64,000 nt of DNA from Eucommia ulmoides (taxonomy: Eukaryota; Streptophyta; Magnoliopsida; Garryales; Eucommiaceae). The DNA is taken from positions 51,755,647-51,819,646 of the forward strand of contig CM028328.1 of assembly GCA_016647705.1 (NCBI GenBank). The letters are read 5' to 3'. How positions within the stretch are numbered: the first letter of the stretch is position 1; each line of letters begins with the position of its first letter. This document shows positions 11,110 through 22,130 of this stretch, piece by piece. The position numbers and the translations under genes are program-made. The notes under the pieces were generated by a model that was given only the letters and a program-made list of their open reading frames with translations, had not been told where the DNA came from and made no database searches.

Positions 11110-12960
11110 TCTTTTTGGTTTTGTGCTCATACCTCTCTCTATGGGAGGTTGTCTTTCTCCCCAGATTGAGTCCTGCATGGATGACGTTGATCTCACCACC
11201 CACTCTCTATTCATCTTCATCTCTCGTGCCTTCTGTTCGGGCCAGAAGACAATTGCAATTTTCTATTCTCCTCCGACCCCTATAATCCTTGTGGGGGTTG
11301 TTCTCTTCATACCTTGGAACTTGTCCGCCCCTTCGGACGTAGTGGCCAAGATATTCTCTACTGATAAGGGCCTCTATATCCTCTCAAAGCTGGAAACAAT
11401 CCTCCATGGAGTGGCCTCTACCCTGGTAGAACTCATAATATTTGTTCAACGACCTTCCAATCGGCTTACCCTTTGGAGCCGGGGATAGAGGAAAGAATTC
11501 CTTACTAGAGTTCTTAGCATAGATGGTGGCGACCAAAGCTGTGAGTGGAGTGAAACCTTGCTGACGATGCCCTAGGGAGTGGAAATGGTCTCTTATCCCC
11601 AGGCAGTAGGCCTAATCTCCTCTCTGTTTGTAATTATTTAGCACTTTGTCCTCTGCTCGGACCTTCCTCTGCCTTACCTTTTATCTTTTGGACCCCTTCG
11701 AGATTCGGCGCGGGGTTGGAGTAGACGTTATAAGACAGTCCACGATCCTTGAGGCCATCGATGAAAGTGCAACAACGTCGAAGAGCTCATCGCAGCTTAT
11801 GATCTCATGGTTGAACTACTCCACATAATCACCCAAGGGCTCGCCAAGCAGCTTTAGGAGGACGAAGATATGTGCCATAGTTTTTGGCCAGCACCGCAAG
11901 AGCCCGAACCGGGAGAGAAAAAATTGCTCGAGCTCGCGAAAAGTAGAGATGGATGCTAGAGCCAAGTTTCTAAACCATGCCCCTCCAGCTCCAGTAAGCG
12001 TGAGGGAAAAAGCTTTGCACCTCATGGCTACTGAGGTTGCGTGTAAATTCATGTACGACTTGAAGATGGATAGATGGTCTGCTGAGTCTGCAGTCCTATT
12101 ATAAGGGATCATTTAGGGCTAGGTAAACTGTAGAGGTAATGGATCCTCCATGATCTCATCAATAAATGGGGATCTTACCTCAGAAGGGAGCCCAATAAGG
12201 CCCCTCACTCCCTAAATTTGGTATAATACGGCCTCTACATCGGCTAGACACCTTTGTACCACCACCTCATCTCTGGAAGGCACTCAGATTTGGTTCGCGG
12301 TATCTCGGGCAATATGTTGCCTGAGAGGTGGTGAATAAGAGTCTACCTACCAGATACACCGTGCTCTATGCTCTAATCGGGCGATGTGGCTCTAAGCTTT
12401 GTTAGGTAGAGACTGTGTCTAGTTATTTCTCCTGCATCCTGGATGAAGTAGAAATGGTGACCCTTAGGCGGTAGGAGGTGCCAAATCAACCTTTATTTGC
12501 CTATTATTGCGAGGATGAGAACAGGCCCTCGGTGCACATCCGTTAGAGTAGATCACAGGGTCCTCAAACTCTAGTGCTCGTTCCTCCTCTCATGTGGGCA
12601 AGAGAGTCAGTACCATTTCTAGGAAGGTCAGCGGAAGGCGGGCGAGGAGGACCTGAAAGTAGGTTTGGAACTCTTCGAGTTGGCATTCCAAGTTATCAAT
12701 GCGGGAAACCTCGACTGCTCCTGAGGTCTATCCAACAAACGGTCTAATAGGAAAAGCAGATAAGCTCATCTGGTCGGTGGGCGGCGGATGGTTCTTGATG
12801 GTAGAGACTCGAGAGTCCGGCCTAAGAGCCTTTGACACGGTACTAAAAGGTTGGAGTGTTAGATTGTTGTTCACGGCGAGTGTTTGATCTACTTTTTTGA
12901 TGACCTGACCAGACCTTGTGATCATCAAGTCTTAGCTACTTTGGGAGCTAACGATCAGGG
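11110..12960 (-). pseudogene. Tat gag, degenerate
   Basis: The region starts near 12928 (MMITRSGQVIKK..). The conserved gag core is in minus-strand ORF 12112-11816: SADHLSIFKSYMNLHATSVAMRCKAFSLTLTGAGGAWFRNL..ISTFRELEQFFLSRF. Downstream, the degenerate zinc-knuckle-like segment YYEFYQGRGHSMEDCFQL appears near 11430-11380, with Tyr replacing the usual first Cys and His. INVIHAG near 11190 corresponds to the gag-protease linker. The same core occurs in frame at 30724-31095 in another element. Many stops are present. Confidence 0.8.
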
Positions 12961-12968
12961 AAGGCTTA

Positions 12969-12995
12969 TTGTGTGTTCCCACAGACGGCACCAAA
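12969..12995 (-). other. primer-binding site of Tat element 1
   Basis: On the minus strand, the LTR end (..gacaccaaca) is followed by gtttggtgccgtctgtggga. This matches the form of gypsy PBS seen in Tat elements (tttggcgccgtctgtggga). It fixes the direction of the element and the left edge of the LTR at 12998. Confidence 0.8.
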
Positions 12996-12997
12996 CT

Positions 12998-13606
12998 GTT
13001 GGTGTCAAAAACTGGTGAACACCCTTAGTATGGTTTGGATAAATGATGCATGTGAATTTGTTGCTGACATAGAAATTATGTGCTCAGGAATCCGAGCTCC
13101 GAGCTCGATAAACTTCTGACGCTTTAGGGAATTCTCGTAATCCGAACTACGCTCCTTGATTAAACCCTAGCTGAAGTCCACTTCAGACTCTGAATTGAAG
13201 TCCTCTCTACACTCCAAGTTGAGATCCTCTCCAAACTTTGTTCTGAGCTTTGAGCTGAGCTCCAAGTTTGTACTTTGTGTACCTACACAAAGCCTCACCA
13301 GGATTATGCCCGGTGAAGTTCTTTCGGCGTGAGAGTAAGTATCTGGAAGAGAAGGCAAAATATGCTCTTGAGTGAAATAAAAGTAAGTACCTTTTGGCAA
13401 TGGATGCCTAGGAATATTTATAAGGAGTAGGACTCGATTAGCGTCGTCGAATTAGGGACTCAAGCTCGATTAATTAGCCTCATTGGGCAGGCGACCAAGG
13501 AGCTCACATGTTAGGGTCCTAAGCACCCGGACTAGATTTTTGGGCCCACTAGTAGAAGTCCATGGGCCGGCCCACTTGGAAAAGAGATTATGGGCTCGTT
13601 TTTAAC
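12998..13606 (-). mobile_element. Tat element 1, 5' LTR (right edge uncertain)
   Basis: On the plus strand it starts tgttggtgtcaaaa (on the minus strand it ends caccaaca) directly beside the PBS. It shares with 39403-40275 and 63564-64000 the block gagct(c/g)..cctacacaaag..ggtgaagttcttt..ggcgtgagagtaag. A minus-strand TATA box (ccttataaat, about 13413-13424) gives the promoter. The right edge is set at a G-run (minus strand gttgaggggggt, about 13600-13612) that resembles the PPT edge at 40276, but it could instead lie as far right as about 14560. Confidence 0.65.
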
Positions 13607-13639
13607 CCCCCTCAACTAATCAAGAGGTGGAGAGGACGT

Positions 13640-14540
13640 CAAAACGACATTGGGAGCTTCATTTGGAAAAGAATCCAAGATAAGGGTGCTCAAATCCCTC
13701 ATCTCGGCTCTTCAACCTTCATAGCGGATATAAGGGACCCTTTGGAGGTTAATCCAAGCTGAGGGTGCTCAAATCCCTCAGCTTAGCTATGCAGCTTCAA
13801 TGTTGAATTTAGGAACCCATTTGAAGAATGGTCCGAGATGAAGATGATAAGATCTCTCATCTCGGCCCTTCAGTCTTTATCTCGGATTTGGAGGATCCAT
13901 ATTGAATGCAATCTGAGATGAGGATGCTCAGATCCCTCATCTCGGCTTCGTCGCTTTTCATGGTGGTCCAAAGGGGTCTAATTAGAGGGTGATCCAAGCT
14001 GAAGGTACTCGGATCCCTCTTTTCGAATAGACAATCTTCTTGGCAAACATGAGGGAGCGATGTGGATGGCCATCCGAGATGAGGGTGCTCAGATCCTTCA
14101 TCTTGGCTTATTCATTCTTCAGGGTAGCTTTAAGAAACCACTTTCGAGGGAACTCAAGATGAGGGTGCTCGGATCCATCATTGCTGATTTTTTGTTCTTT
14201 AGGGAGGCTTTAGGGAGCCACATAGAGGATGATTCGAGCTGAGGGTGCTCGGATCCCTCTTCTCAAACAAGCAGTCTTCATCTCGGTTGGAGGCTTCCCA
14301 TTGGAGGACAATCGGAGATGAGGGTGCTCGGATCCCTCATCTTGGCCCTTTGATCTTCATGGCTGTTGGAGGCTTTCAATAGGAGGGTGATCCGAGATGA
14401 AGGTGCTCGGATCCCTCATCTCGGTTTCTTGTTATTTAACCTTAGCCTTCAGGACGGTTTAGGGTCCCCTATTTTATGAATATCCGAGTTGGTGCTCGCA
14501 GCCCTCAGCTCAGCCAATTGTCCATACTTGGAAATTCTGG
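13640..14540. repeat. array of about ten hairpin-bearing repeats, period about 80 bp
   Basis: About ten units occur, near 13685, 13755, 13838, 13914, 13994, 14076, 14156, 14236, 14312 and 14393. Each carries the inverted motif gatgaggg-tgctcggat-ccctcatc or a close variant, for example gctgaggg..ccctcagc. Spacer sequences between hairpins are more variable. Related single motifs are in the 3' UTR of Tat element 1 (6330-6640), so the array is either U3 sequence or the 3' UTR of a neighbouring Tat copy. Confidence 0.8.
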
Positions 14541-14841
14541 AGGAACCTCTATGTACGTGTGGGCTTTACTAACCAAATTCACCTCCATCTAGGGGTAAAA
14601 CATTCAAATCCATTGTGAATTTGAGAAGAAAAAAGGGTGATATATGTAAATATAATTATTTGATTATTTTATCTCAAAATTCAACTATCTTACACAAGAA
14701 TTTGTTCTCTCTCTCTCTCTCTAAAAATGTTGATTGTCAACTTATTTGAATCTTGCAATTTCAATTGCTTAACTCTCTCATTCCTCACATTACAAACAAC
14801 ATGAGCTGTTAACTTCCTGCCCAAATTTTCCAACCCTCCTT

Positions 14842-14849
14842 CTATATAA
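14842..14849 (+). promoter_or_regulatory. TATA box of the pectinesterase gene
   Basis: ctatataa lies 69-76 bases before the start codon at 14918, a usual plant distance. A CT-repeat (14707-14722) lies further upstream. Nothing else is recognised at 14561-14840. Confidence 0.7.
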
Positions 14850-14917
14850 CACAAACTCTACACATAAAACTCACTCCGATCCTTAAACCCCTAAAAAACA
14901 ACCTTAATTTTTCCAAA

Positions 14918-17900
14918 ATGGCCACTAAATTGTACTTTATCTTCCTCATTTTCATTGTTTTTTCTCTTTTATTATCGCAAGCCCGGCCCGAAAAAGACAC
15001 GAAGCCCGCCGACATCTACCGGTGGTGCAAACACACTCCCCATCCAGACACATGCATCCACTACATGGGGCGAGACCCGACCTGGTTTAAGCCCAAATGC
15101 AAGGCTGGTTTCAGGACCATGGCCGTCCAGGTGGCGATGGAACGGGCCTTGGAGGCCCGAGGAGAGGTGGCCCGACTTGGCCTGCATTGCCGGAGCAAAA
15201 GAAAGAAGGCGGCATGGAAGGACTGCCACGCGCTCTACGACAACACGGTCTTCCAACTGAACAGGACTCTCGTCGGCATCTCGTCCAACACGTCGTGTTC
15301 GGAATTCGACGCCCAGACGTGGCTGAGTGCGTCCCTCACCAACCTCGAAACCTGCCTCTCCGGCTCCCTTGAGCTCAACGTCTCCAAGTTCATATTGCCG
15401 ATCGTTTCGAACAACGTCTCGGAGTTGATCAGCAACAGCCTGGCCGTCAACGCCAACATGATGAGGAAAAACCAGAGCAACACCCACCACCAAAATGGGT
15501 TTCCGGGATGGGTCACTGCGACAGAGAGGAGGCTTCTGTCGGCTCCGTCGGTGGCGAGGAGAGCGAACGCGGTGGTGGCGAAGGATGGGTCAGCGAGATT
15601 CCGGTCGATTCAGGCGGCGATTAACTGGGCGGTGGGGAGGAGGAGGGGGAATAATCGGGTGATTATTTACGTGAAGAGGGGGATTTACAGAGAAAATATA
15701 GAGATAAGCAACAAGATGAATAGGGTGATGCTCGTCGGCGATGGGCTGAGGTACACGATAATCACGGGAAGTAGGAGCGTTAAGGCAGGCTTCACTACTT
15801 ACAGCTCTGCAACTGTTGGTAAGTAATTACACTTTATACCCCTATATTGTGAGACTGATTTACTTGGTACCCATTGTTTTATTATGGAGAATTTTAAGTT
15901 AATAATAATTTGATTTCCTTTATGTCAATTTGAAAAGAAAAAGAAAAAAAAGTGGGAAAATGATTTTGGAAATAGTAAATTGAATTTAGAGTAGAATTTT
16001 ATACCCGATCCGTATTCTATTCTTGCGTATCAAACACGACCTTAATCCCCTATCGCCCTATATATCACAGGAACATTTCTTGACAATTTTTTTTTAATCA
16101 TGGATTAAATTTTCAATAGACATTCTTAGAAAATGCTTTTTGAGTTAATAAAAAAAAAAAATTATTTCTAAAATACAGATTGAATCGACTCAAATACATA
16201 TTCTTCAGCAATATATAGAATGTTGATATTGTATAACTAACTTATATATTTTCGAAAATACTTATAAAAATTGTGGGATTATTCTTTTATTATTCGCTTG
16301 AATTCTTGAATTTAAGAATTAGTTAATGAGTAACTTATGGAATTATGTAAAAATTTTGAAAATTTGTAAAGTTAAAAATTGGCCAAAATAAATTGAAAAT
16401 CCTTGCGATTTGCTGATTATTTTGAACAAGTCCTTACGTGTATCAATAATATCGAACTTTCTCCATAGGGTTGCATCCAAATAGTTTAAAAATTAAGTTT
16501 AATTCCGAAAAATTGAAAAGTATTAGGACTTACATGAAACAAATTATAAAGTTTTAGTTCGAAAATGTTTAAAATTGTAGAATTAGGGGGTATAAAGTGT
16601 GATTTATAATTTTTATTTTCATGATAAGCACGTTACTTGTGCATGAAGTAAATATTTTTAAATAAATGTTGGTGACCTAATTAACGTAGGTTGTAATACT
16701 ATGAGTTGTGGAGAAAAAAAGCTTCAATTCATAATTCACTCGAATAATGACTATAGCTTGATTAAAAGAAACACTACCACCCCCGGCTACCTTTAAAGAA
16801 AAAAAAAATGTTACAAACTAAAGAGACTTTTTTTTTTTTTTTTTTTTCCTTTTTTCTAATTAGAATAATGGTTGTTACCAAACATATTTTTATTTCTCAT
16901 ATATATATTCTAGAAAATAAACATAATTCTCATTTCATCGCATCCCAATTTATTAGAAAATAAACATAATTCTCATTTCATCGCATCCCAATTTATTAGA
17001 AATAAAAATAGAAAAACAAAAACACTAACGGAACACTACTTGAAGTAGGGTTGGGTACGTTAATATTTTAGTTTTTATTCTAGAGAAATTATGTTTTTGA
17101 TCCCCAAGTACACTGATGAATTTAGAGCACTTAACTCCCCTCAAATTTTAAGCATTTATATTTATTTTAAAATAAATAAATATTAAATATTTAAAATAAA
17201 CGATTTACATACATCTCTAATATATTTCTATTATTATTATTTGAAAAATTATTAAATTAATATTTTTTTATTTAGTTTCCAAATTCAATATTTCTGACTC
17301 CGTTGCTTATTTCAGGAGTCGATGGCACTGGTTTCATTGCCCGTGGAATAACATTCCGCAACACCGCTGGTCCTCAGAACGGCCAAGCAGTCGCCCTTCG
17401 CTCTGCCTCTGACCTGTCGGTCTTCTATGCCTGTAGTATCGAGGGTTACCAGGATACCCTCTTCGTCCATGCCCAACGTCAGTTTTACAAATCCTGTTAT
17501 ATCTTCGGCACAATTGACTTCATATTCGGAAATGCCGCTGTCGTCTTCCAGAACTGCATCATCTACGTCCGTAGACCCCTCCAAGGCCAGGCCAACGTCA
17601 TCACCGCCCAAGGTCGTGGCGACCCGTTCCAGAACACGGGAATCTCGATCCACAATTCGCGGGTTCTACCAGCGCCAGACCTTCGCCCCGTTGTCCAGTC
17701 CTTTGAGACCTACCTAGGCCGGCCCTGGCAGCAGTATTCCCGGACTGTTTTTCTCAAGACATACTTGGACGGATTCGTGAATCAATCCGGTTGGATGGCG
17801 TGGGGTGGTACGAATTTTGCTTGGGACACGGTGTACTACGGGGAGTATATGAATTTCGGGCCGGGAGCATCGACCGTCAATAGAGTGAAGTGGAAGGGCC

Positions 17901-18010
17901 ATCATGTTATAAGGAGCAGCAATGTGGCGTCAGGGTTCACAGTGGCGAATCTTATCGCTGGACGGTCATGGTTGCCGGCCACCGGCGTACCATTCACTCT
18001 GGGACTGTGA
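14918..18010 (+). CDS. pectinesterase (type-I, with PMEI pro-region), two exons
   Basis: This enzyme removes methyl esters from cell-wall homogalacturonan. Exon 1 is 14918-15818, the intron is 15819-17315 (gtaagt..ttcag, phase 1) and exon 2 is 17316-18010, giving 531 aa. Residues 1-22 form a signal peptide (FIFLIFIVFSLLLSQA). Residues 30-180 are the PMEI-like pro-domain, with Cys 37, 46, 91, 103, 127 and 146. RRLL (204-207) is the usual processing site. The mature domain starts near VVAKDGS (219-225). Active-site residues are all present: Q324 (GQAVALR), Q346 and D347 (GYQDTL), D368 (DFIFG) and R436 (LGRPW). The C-terminus NLIAGRSWLPATGVPFTLGL is standard. N-glycosylation sites (NRT, NTS, NVS) occur in the pro-region. 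The exons are GC-richer than the surroundings, and no frameshift or stop was seen, so the gene looks functional. Which pectinesterase orthologue it is cannot be told. Confidence 0.96.
15819..17315 (+). other. intron of the pectinesterase gene (1,497 bp)
   Basis: The intron is AT-rich with clean borders G|gtaagt and ttatttcag|GA. It carries a T-run (16829-16847) and a 43-bp tandem duplication (16911-16953 and 16954-16996). No coding region or transposon termini were recognised in it. Splicing joins the SATVG and VDGTGF motifs, as in the family. Confidence 0.9.
16911..16996 (+). repeat. perfect or near-perfect 43-bp tandem duplication in the intron
   Basis: The unit begins tagaaaataaacataattc and ends ccaatttat. 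Two copies lie side by side with no visible difference, so the duplication is recent. Confidence 0.9.
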
Positions 18011-18120
18011 GCTTTTTATATAATACTTATTATTTTATTTTGTGTATAAAATGTATTATTCTTTGTACATTGAAAATAAATTGTCATGTTTGAAATAATA
18101 ATATTAATCATTGATTTTTC
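18011..18120 (+). terminator. 3' end signals of the pectinesterase gene
   Basis: Downstream of the TGA (18008-18010) are tttgtgtataaaatg, then ttgta followed by gaaaataaa (18062-18079). These are plausible far-upstream and near-upstream polyadenylation elements. The cleavage site is not defined by sequence alone. Confidence 0.45.
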
Positions 18121-18950
18121 CCCAAAACATGTATTTAGAAATACAGACCAAACACGGCCAAAGTTGTCACGGTAGCTAACAAGCACATATACCTCTTCAG
18201 TTAGCCACCCGTATTGAACACATGAACACTTGTATCGGACACGACAACCCACGGACACATATTGGACACACATTTTTCATGTGTCCTATAGAGAGTGAAA
18301 ATATTTTGACTTATTGGAGGTATATCCAAAATGTAAGGGACATACTACAAGTACATAAGAAACATCAAAAGCATTAATTTTAATATACTTTAAAACTTAA
18401 ATTGGATTTTTTATTTATTTTTATTTTATAAAGTGTTCCTGTTATATAAAAAAAAATATTTATATAATTTGTGTAAATATTTTACTTAACTTTATGTTTC
18501 AATTATTATCATTGTTTTAGTGTGTATTTAGGCCTGAAGGCACTAATTTTAAATCAACTCCATAATTTATATTATTTTATTATTGACCGCATAATATCAA
18601 AACATATCCAACTACACATAAAAATACAAACCAATATAAGAAAGAGTAGGAGATTTTTTTAAGGGGCATGCATCAGCAGTTCCTTTTTTGCTTTGCAATG
18701 CATTGATCAAACCTATCTGTTTGTTTGTTTGTTTTTGTTTTTTTTTTTTTGCACCAGTAGCTCATTTTGTGTTTTTTTGACCAAAATACCCCTCCTATGT
18801 AATTTTCAATTCTAACATCAAAACATACAGAATTTTTCATAGTTGCTGATATAGTAAAATTAATATTTTTACACTGTATTAATCAGTAAAATGTCATTTT
18901 TTTTTACGATATGCTAATCATATTTTTTGCACGTATGAATCGTATCATGC
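18121..18950. other. intergenic, no gene seen
   Basis: AT-rich DNA. At 18190-18285 there are several short tgtcggacac- or ggacacatattggacacac-like phrases, as in dispersed plant repeats, but no clear borders. A tttg repeat lies at 18720-18740. Confidence 0.5.
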
Positions 18951-18954
18951 GTGG

Positions 18955-19310
18955 ATGTTACATGTAACATCCAAAGGCAATAGTGAATGTAACATCTAAA
19001 GGAACAACCAATTGTACTTTTTTATCTATTATTGTCATACATATGATTATCCACCTTATGCTGCCTCTTTCAATGTGTGTGTTGAATGTAACATTGTCTA
19101 ATATTGGAAAAATTCAAAAAAATATTTTTAATAAATGTTACATGTAACATATATATCAATAACTATTTTCAGTTGATATTACATGAAAAATATATTTTTA
19201 TGTGGATATTATATGTAACATCTATATTTCAGGGGATATTATATGTAATACTAATTTGATTCGCAATTTCTCTCACTAATAAAGACCGACATTAATGTTA
19301 CATGTAACAT
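18955..19310. repeat. three copies of a 16-bp palindrome
   Basis: atgttacatgtaacat is found exactly at 18955-18970, 19135-19150 and 19295-19310. Degenerate forms (gaatgtaacat, atattatatgtaacat) lie between them. Each copy is perfectly self-complementary. The surroundings are AT-rich and non-coding. Confidence 0.85.
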
Positions 19311-19539
19311 TAATATATATCCACGTTTCTCTCACTAAAATTTTTCTCTCCTAAACAGAGGATATCAAAGAAGGTAACATTGCAAACTGTAGGGAGTAAA
19401 ATGTAGTTTGGACAATAGCTTTTTTGTGGTTGTCACATGATATGCATGAAATCACAAATTACAGGGTTTAAAGTATAATTTTGTTAGGATATTTTGAAGT
19501 GCAAACCATCTGTCACATACAAGCTTGAAAATGTGCACC

Positions 19540-20010
19540 GCCATTCCTCCTTCCATCTCTCTCTGGTTTTCGGCGCTTATTCATGAGGATTGAAGTTTCC
19601 TGTTCGGCCCTGGTTTGTGGCCCTTGTTCTCTATTTCTCTCTTCTTCTCTCTCTCAGTTCTTCATCGTTGTTTGCCATCTCATCGTGTCTGCCTTACCGC
19701 GTCTGCTCTGCCATCATCGAGATCGTCACCGTCTGCCTCTGCCTCTCTCTCGTCTTCGTGGCTGCAGATCTTGACATTAACAGTGGCTATCAACAATAGA
19801 CGACGATGATTATCGTTTCGATTCCTCTTCCAATTCCAGCTCTTGCGAGCAAAATCAAATCGTGACGGCGATGCTTGAAGACGACGACAACGATGAAGGC
19901 AATGGACGACGATGAAGGCGATGGACGAAGACGACGGAAAGAACGGCAGTTGAACTACGATGGACGAAGATGAAGGAGTTTGACGAGAGAGAGAGTCAAT
20001 TGAATGGTGA
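19540..20010. other. GC-richer island with CT and gacga simple repeats
   Basis: Base composition changes sharply here. A ctctct-rich half (19550-19770) is followed by a half rich in gacgacga and gatgaagg (19800-19990). The ORFs in it are composition artefacts. It resembles the unique core of a non-autonomous DNA transposon or a captured gene fragment, but I found no terminal repeats. Confidence 0.4.
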
Positions 20011-20660
20011 GGCAGAGGGGCAATTCAGTAATCTTGCGGTGGGCTGTTTTTGAAAAATGGACTAATCAATGTAAGAAATCGCCGGACATGGAGTTTCGGA
20101 TTAACTTAAAGTAGGTGGATTTAAATGGTGAACGGTAACTATTTTTGGGCTTAAACAGTAATTTTTCCTTTTTTTAAATTATTATTATTATTTTCTTTTC
20201 TTTAATCAACAGAAAACAAATAAAATTTTGTCATCCTAAATAAAGCATACATCGTACTAACAGTCCGTAGGCGCGGGTTAAACAAAATAGTCATTTGAAA
20301 AAATCAGTTCGATCAAATGACTAAGATTGATAAAATTGGCCATAATTTCATCTCCAATTCGAGCAACTGTAAAATTTAAAAAAAAATAAAAAAAATAGTT
20401 AACCAATTATTCCTTTTTAAAAATTACGATCAAGGTAAAGGGTTAAAGCAAAAAAAAAATTAAAAAGAAAATATTTAATTGGTTAGTAACTTTAACAAAG
20501 AAAAAACAAATAATTTTTCTTCTCATGTTTCCGAATGTTCAAAGGTACACAAAAACGGAACTTTATTAAAACAACACAATTCAAAATTCAAATAAATTAA
20601 GGATTAAAATGACTTACAAATTAAATGATTCGAGCAATCTCCATATATATATATATATAT

Positions 20661-21073
20661 TGTTAGGGGATTTCAACTTCAAATCATATGGTTCTAAATG
20701 GAGTAATTTGATTTCAACTTTAAATCATATTATTCTAAGTGGAGTAACTCATTTGATTTATATAGTGGCTTGAGAACTCTCAAATAATCGATATCGGACA
20801 GGAATCTAACATCTGCCCTTAAGTGCAACCTCCAGTTTGTACGAATGATTTGATTACGAGAGAATGATGAGAAATGTGCAACTCCCGACTTGCACGGGTG
20901 ATTTGACTATGGGGAATGAGAGATTTATAATCTGTTAGTCAAATCACCCGTGCAAATTAGGGGTTACACAATTCTCATAATTCCATTGATTATTTAAGAG
21001 TTCCCAAAACACTATATAAATCAAACGAGTTACTCTAGTTAGCACCATATGGTTTTAAGTGGAATCTCCTAAA
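20661..21073 (+). mobile_element. copia-1, 5' LTR
   Basis: It starts tgttaggggatttc and ends just before the PBS at 21075. A TATA-like ctatataaatc lies at 21012-21022. The repeated phrase atcatat(g/t)(g/a)ttct occurs twice near the start. The LTR holds a large imperfect hairpin (see 20860-20985). The matching 3' LTR is not present after the pol end at 28407. Confidence 0.7.
20860..20985. repeat. large hairpin inside the copia-1 LTR
   Basis: The arms ttgcacgggtgatttgacta (20890-20909) and their exact reverse complement (20936-20955) form a 20-bp perfect stem with a 26-base loop. Pairing continues outward imperfectly (agaaatgtgcaactcc against ggggttacacaattct). Confidence 0.85.
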
Positions 21074-21074
21074 A

Positions 21075-21088
21075 TGGTATCAAGAGTC
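21075..21088 (+). other. copia-1 primer-binding site
   Basis: tggtatcaagagtc follows the LTR directly. It resembles the plant copia PBS complementary to initiator tRNA-Met (tggtatcagagc), with one inserted base. Confidence 0.7.
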
Positions 21089-21696
21089 AATTCTCTTTGG
21101 CCATGTTTCTACTAATTTTTTCCTAACCCTAATCTCTTCAAGTTTTCTATTGCGTCGATGCCTATCTCGTTTTCATCATTCAATACTCCAACATCGTATT
21201 CATCATTTCCATCAGACTCGTTCATTAAAATGAGTTTAACGACACCAAAATCACCGACATCGAGATTCTCACGCACCGCCTCAAGCCACCACAGGTTTGC
21301 AGAATCTGTCGGTTGCTACAGGCCTCACTATCGCTTTGATATCAACACTAATTATATCATCAGCTCTATTTTGAAGAGACGATTCCAACATCACCAAAAA
21401 TCCCTGCAATCGGAGCCTTTACGTGCCTCTAAATGCTGCCAACAGTCCCATCGCCACCGTCAACTTTGTTGACTCCTATGGGGTTCAACATCATTCCAAA
21501 TTCATCATACAACATACCATCAAAAGCATCTCGTTGAGATTATTCTAACGACACAAAAAGAACCTCCATAAGACACCTGACACGCCTTCACCCACCCTTC
21601 GAAGATTTTATCGCTCCGTTGTTGTCAAACCACGCGCTACCAGACCGGTTCAACGTTTTCTATTAACCAGTTCACTAGTTTTTGGACTGGTTCTTG

Positions 21697-22130
21697 TAGA
21701 TTTAACACCGATTCTTAGCTAATTTTGGCGTTCCACATTCATCAGTGGTCTCTATTTACTCAAATTCGGATTATACAGTATAATTCCTTTTATATTGTTA
21801 ATTTAGTTCATCATGGTGGTTTGACTAGTTCAAAGGTTCATCAATCGGTTATTCACAATTATAAACTCGTTTTTGGCTAATTTTGGCATTCCAAATCCAT
21901 TTGTGGCTGCCATTTACTCAAATTTGAATTATATGGTATAGTTTATTTTATATTGTTGATTTGATTCATCCGAGTGGTTTGATGGGTTCAAGGGTTTATC
22001 AATCGTTTCATCACGATTATAGACCGATTCCTGAACAATTTTAGCGTTTTAAATCTATCCATGGTTTTGGTTTATTCAAACTCATATCATACAGTATATT
22101 TTATTGTATATTGTTGATTCAATTCAACAA
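21697..22130 (+). repeat. tandem repeat, period about 158 bp, about 2.7 units, in copia-1 leader
   Basis: Units start near 21697, 21856 and 22014. They share ttttggc(g/a)ttcca, tttactcaaatt, atattgttgatt and ggttcatcaatcg. It lies between the LTR/PBS and the first pol-like frames, where gag is expected. No clear gag was seen, so this part of the element is strongly altered. Confidence 0.75.

Noticed and set aside
13600..13612. G-run as proof of a PPT and thus of a second Tat copy to the right
   Set aside because: A 5' LTR should have no PPT upstream. The G-run fits, but no second copy of this boundary in the window confirms it, so it is only used as a tentative LTR edge.
14972..15516. Long minus-strand and shifted ORFs over pectinesterase exon 1
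   Set aside because: They are shadows of a GC-rich true exon; only the plus frame from 14918 matches a protein family.
19583..19809. Three overlapping ORFs with Ser/Leu-rich proteins
   Set aside because: A CT-rich simple sequence gives open frames in all three phases; no start context or domain.
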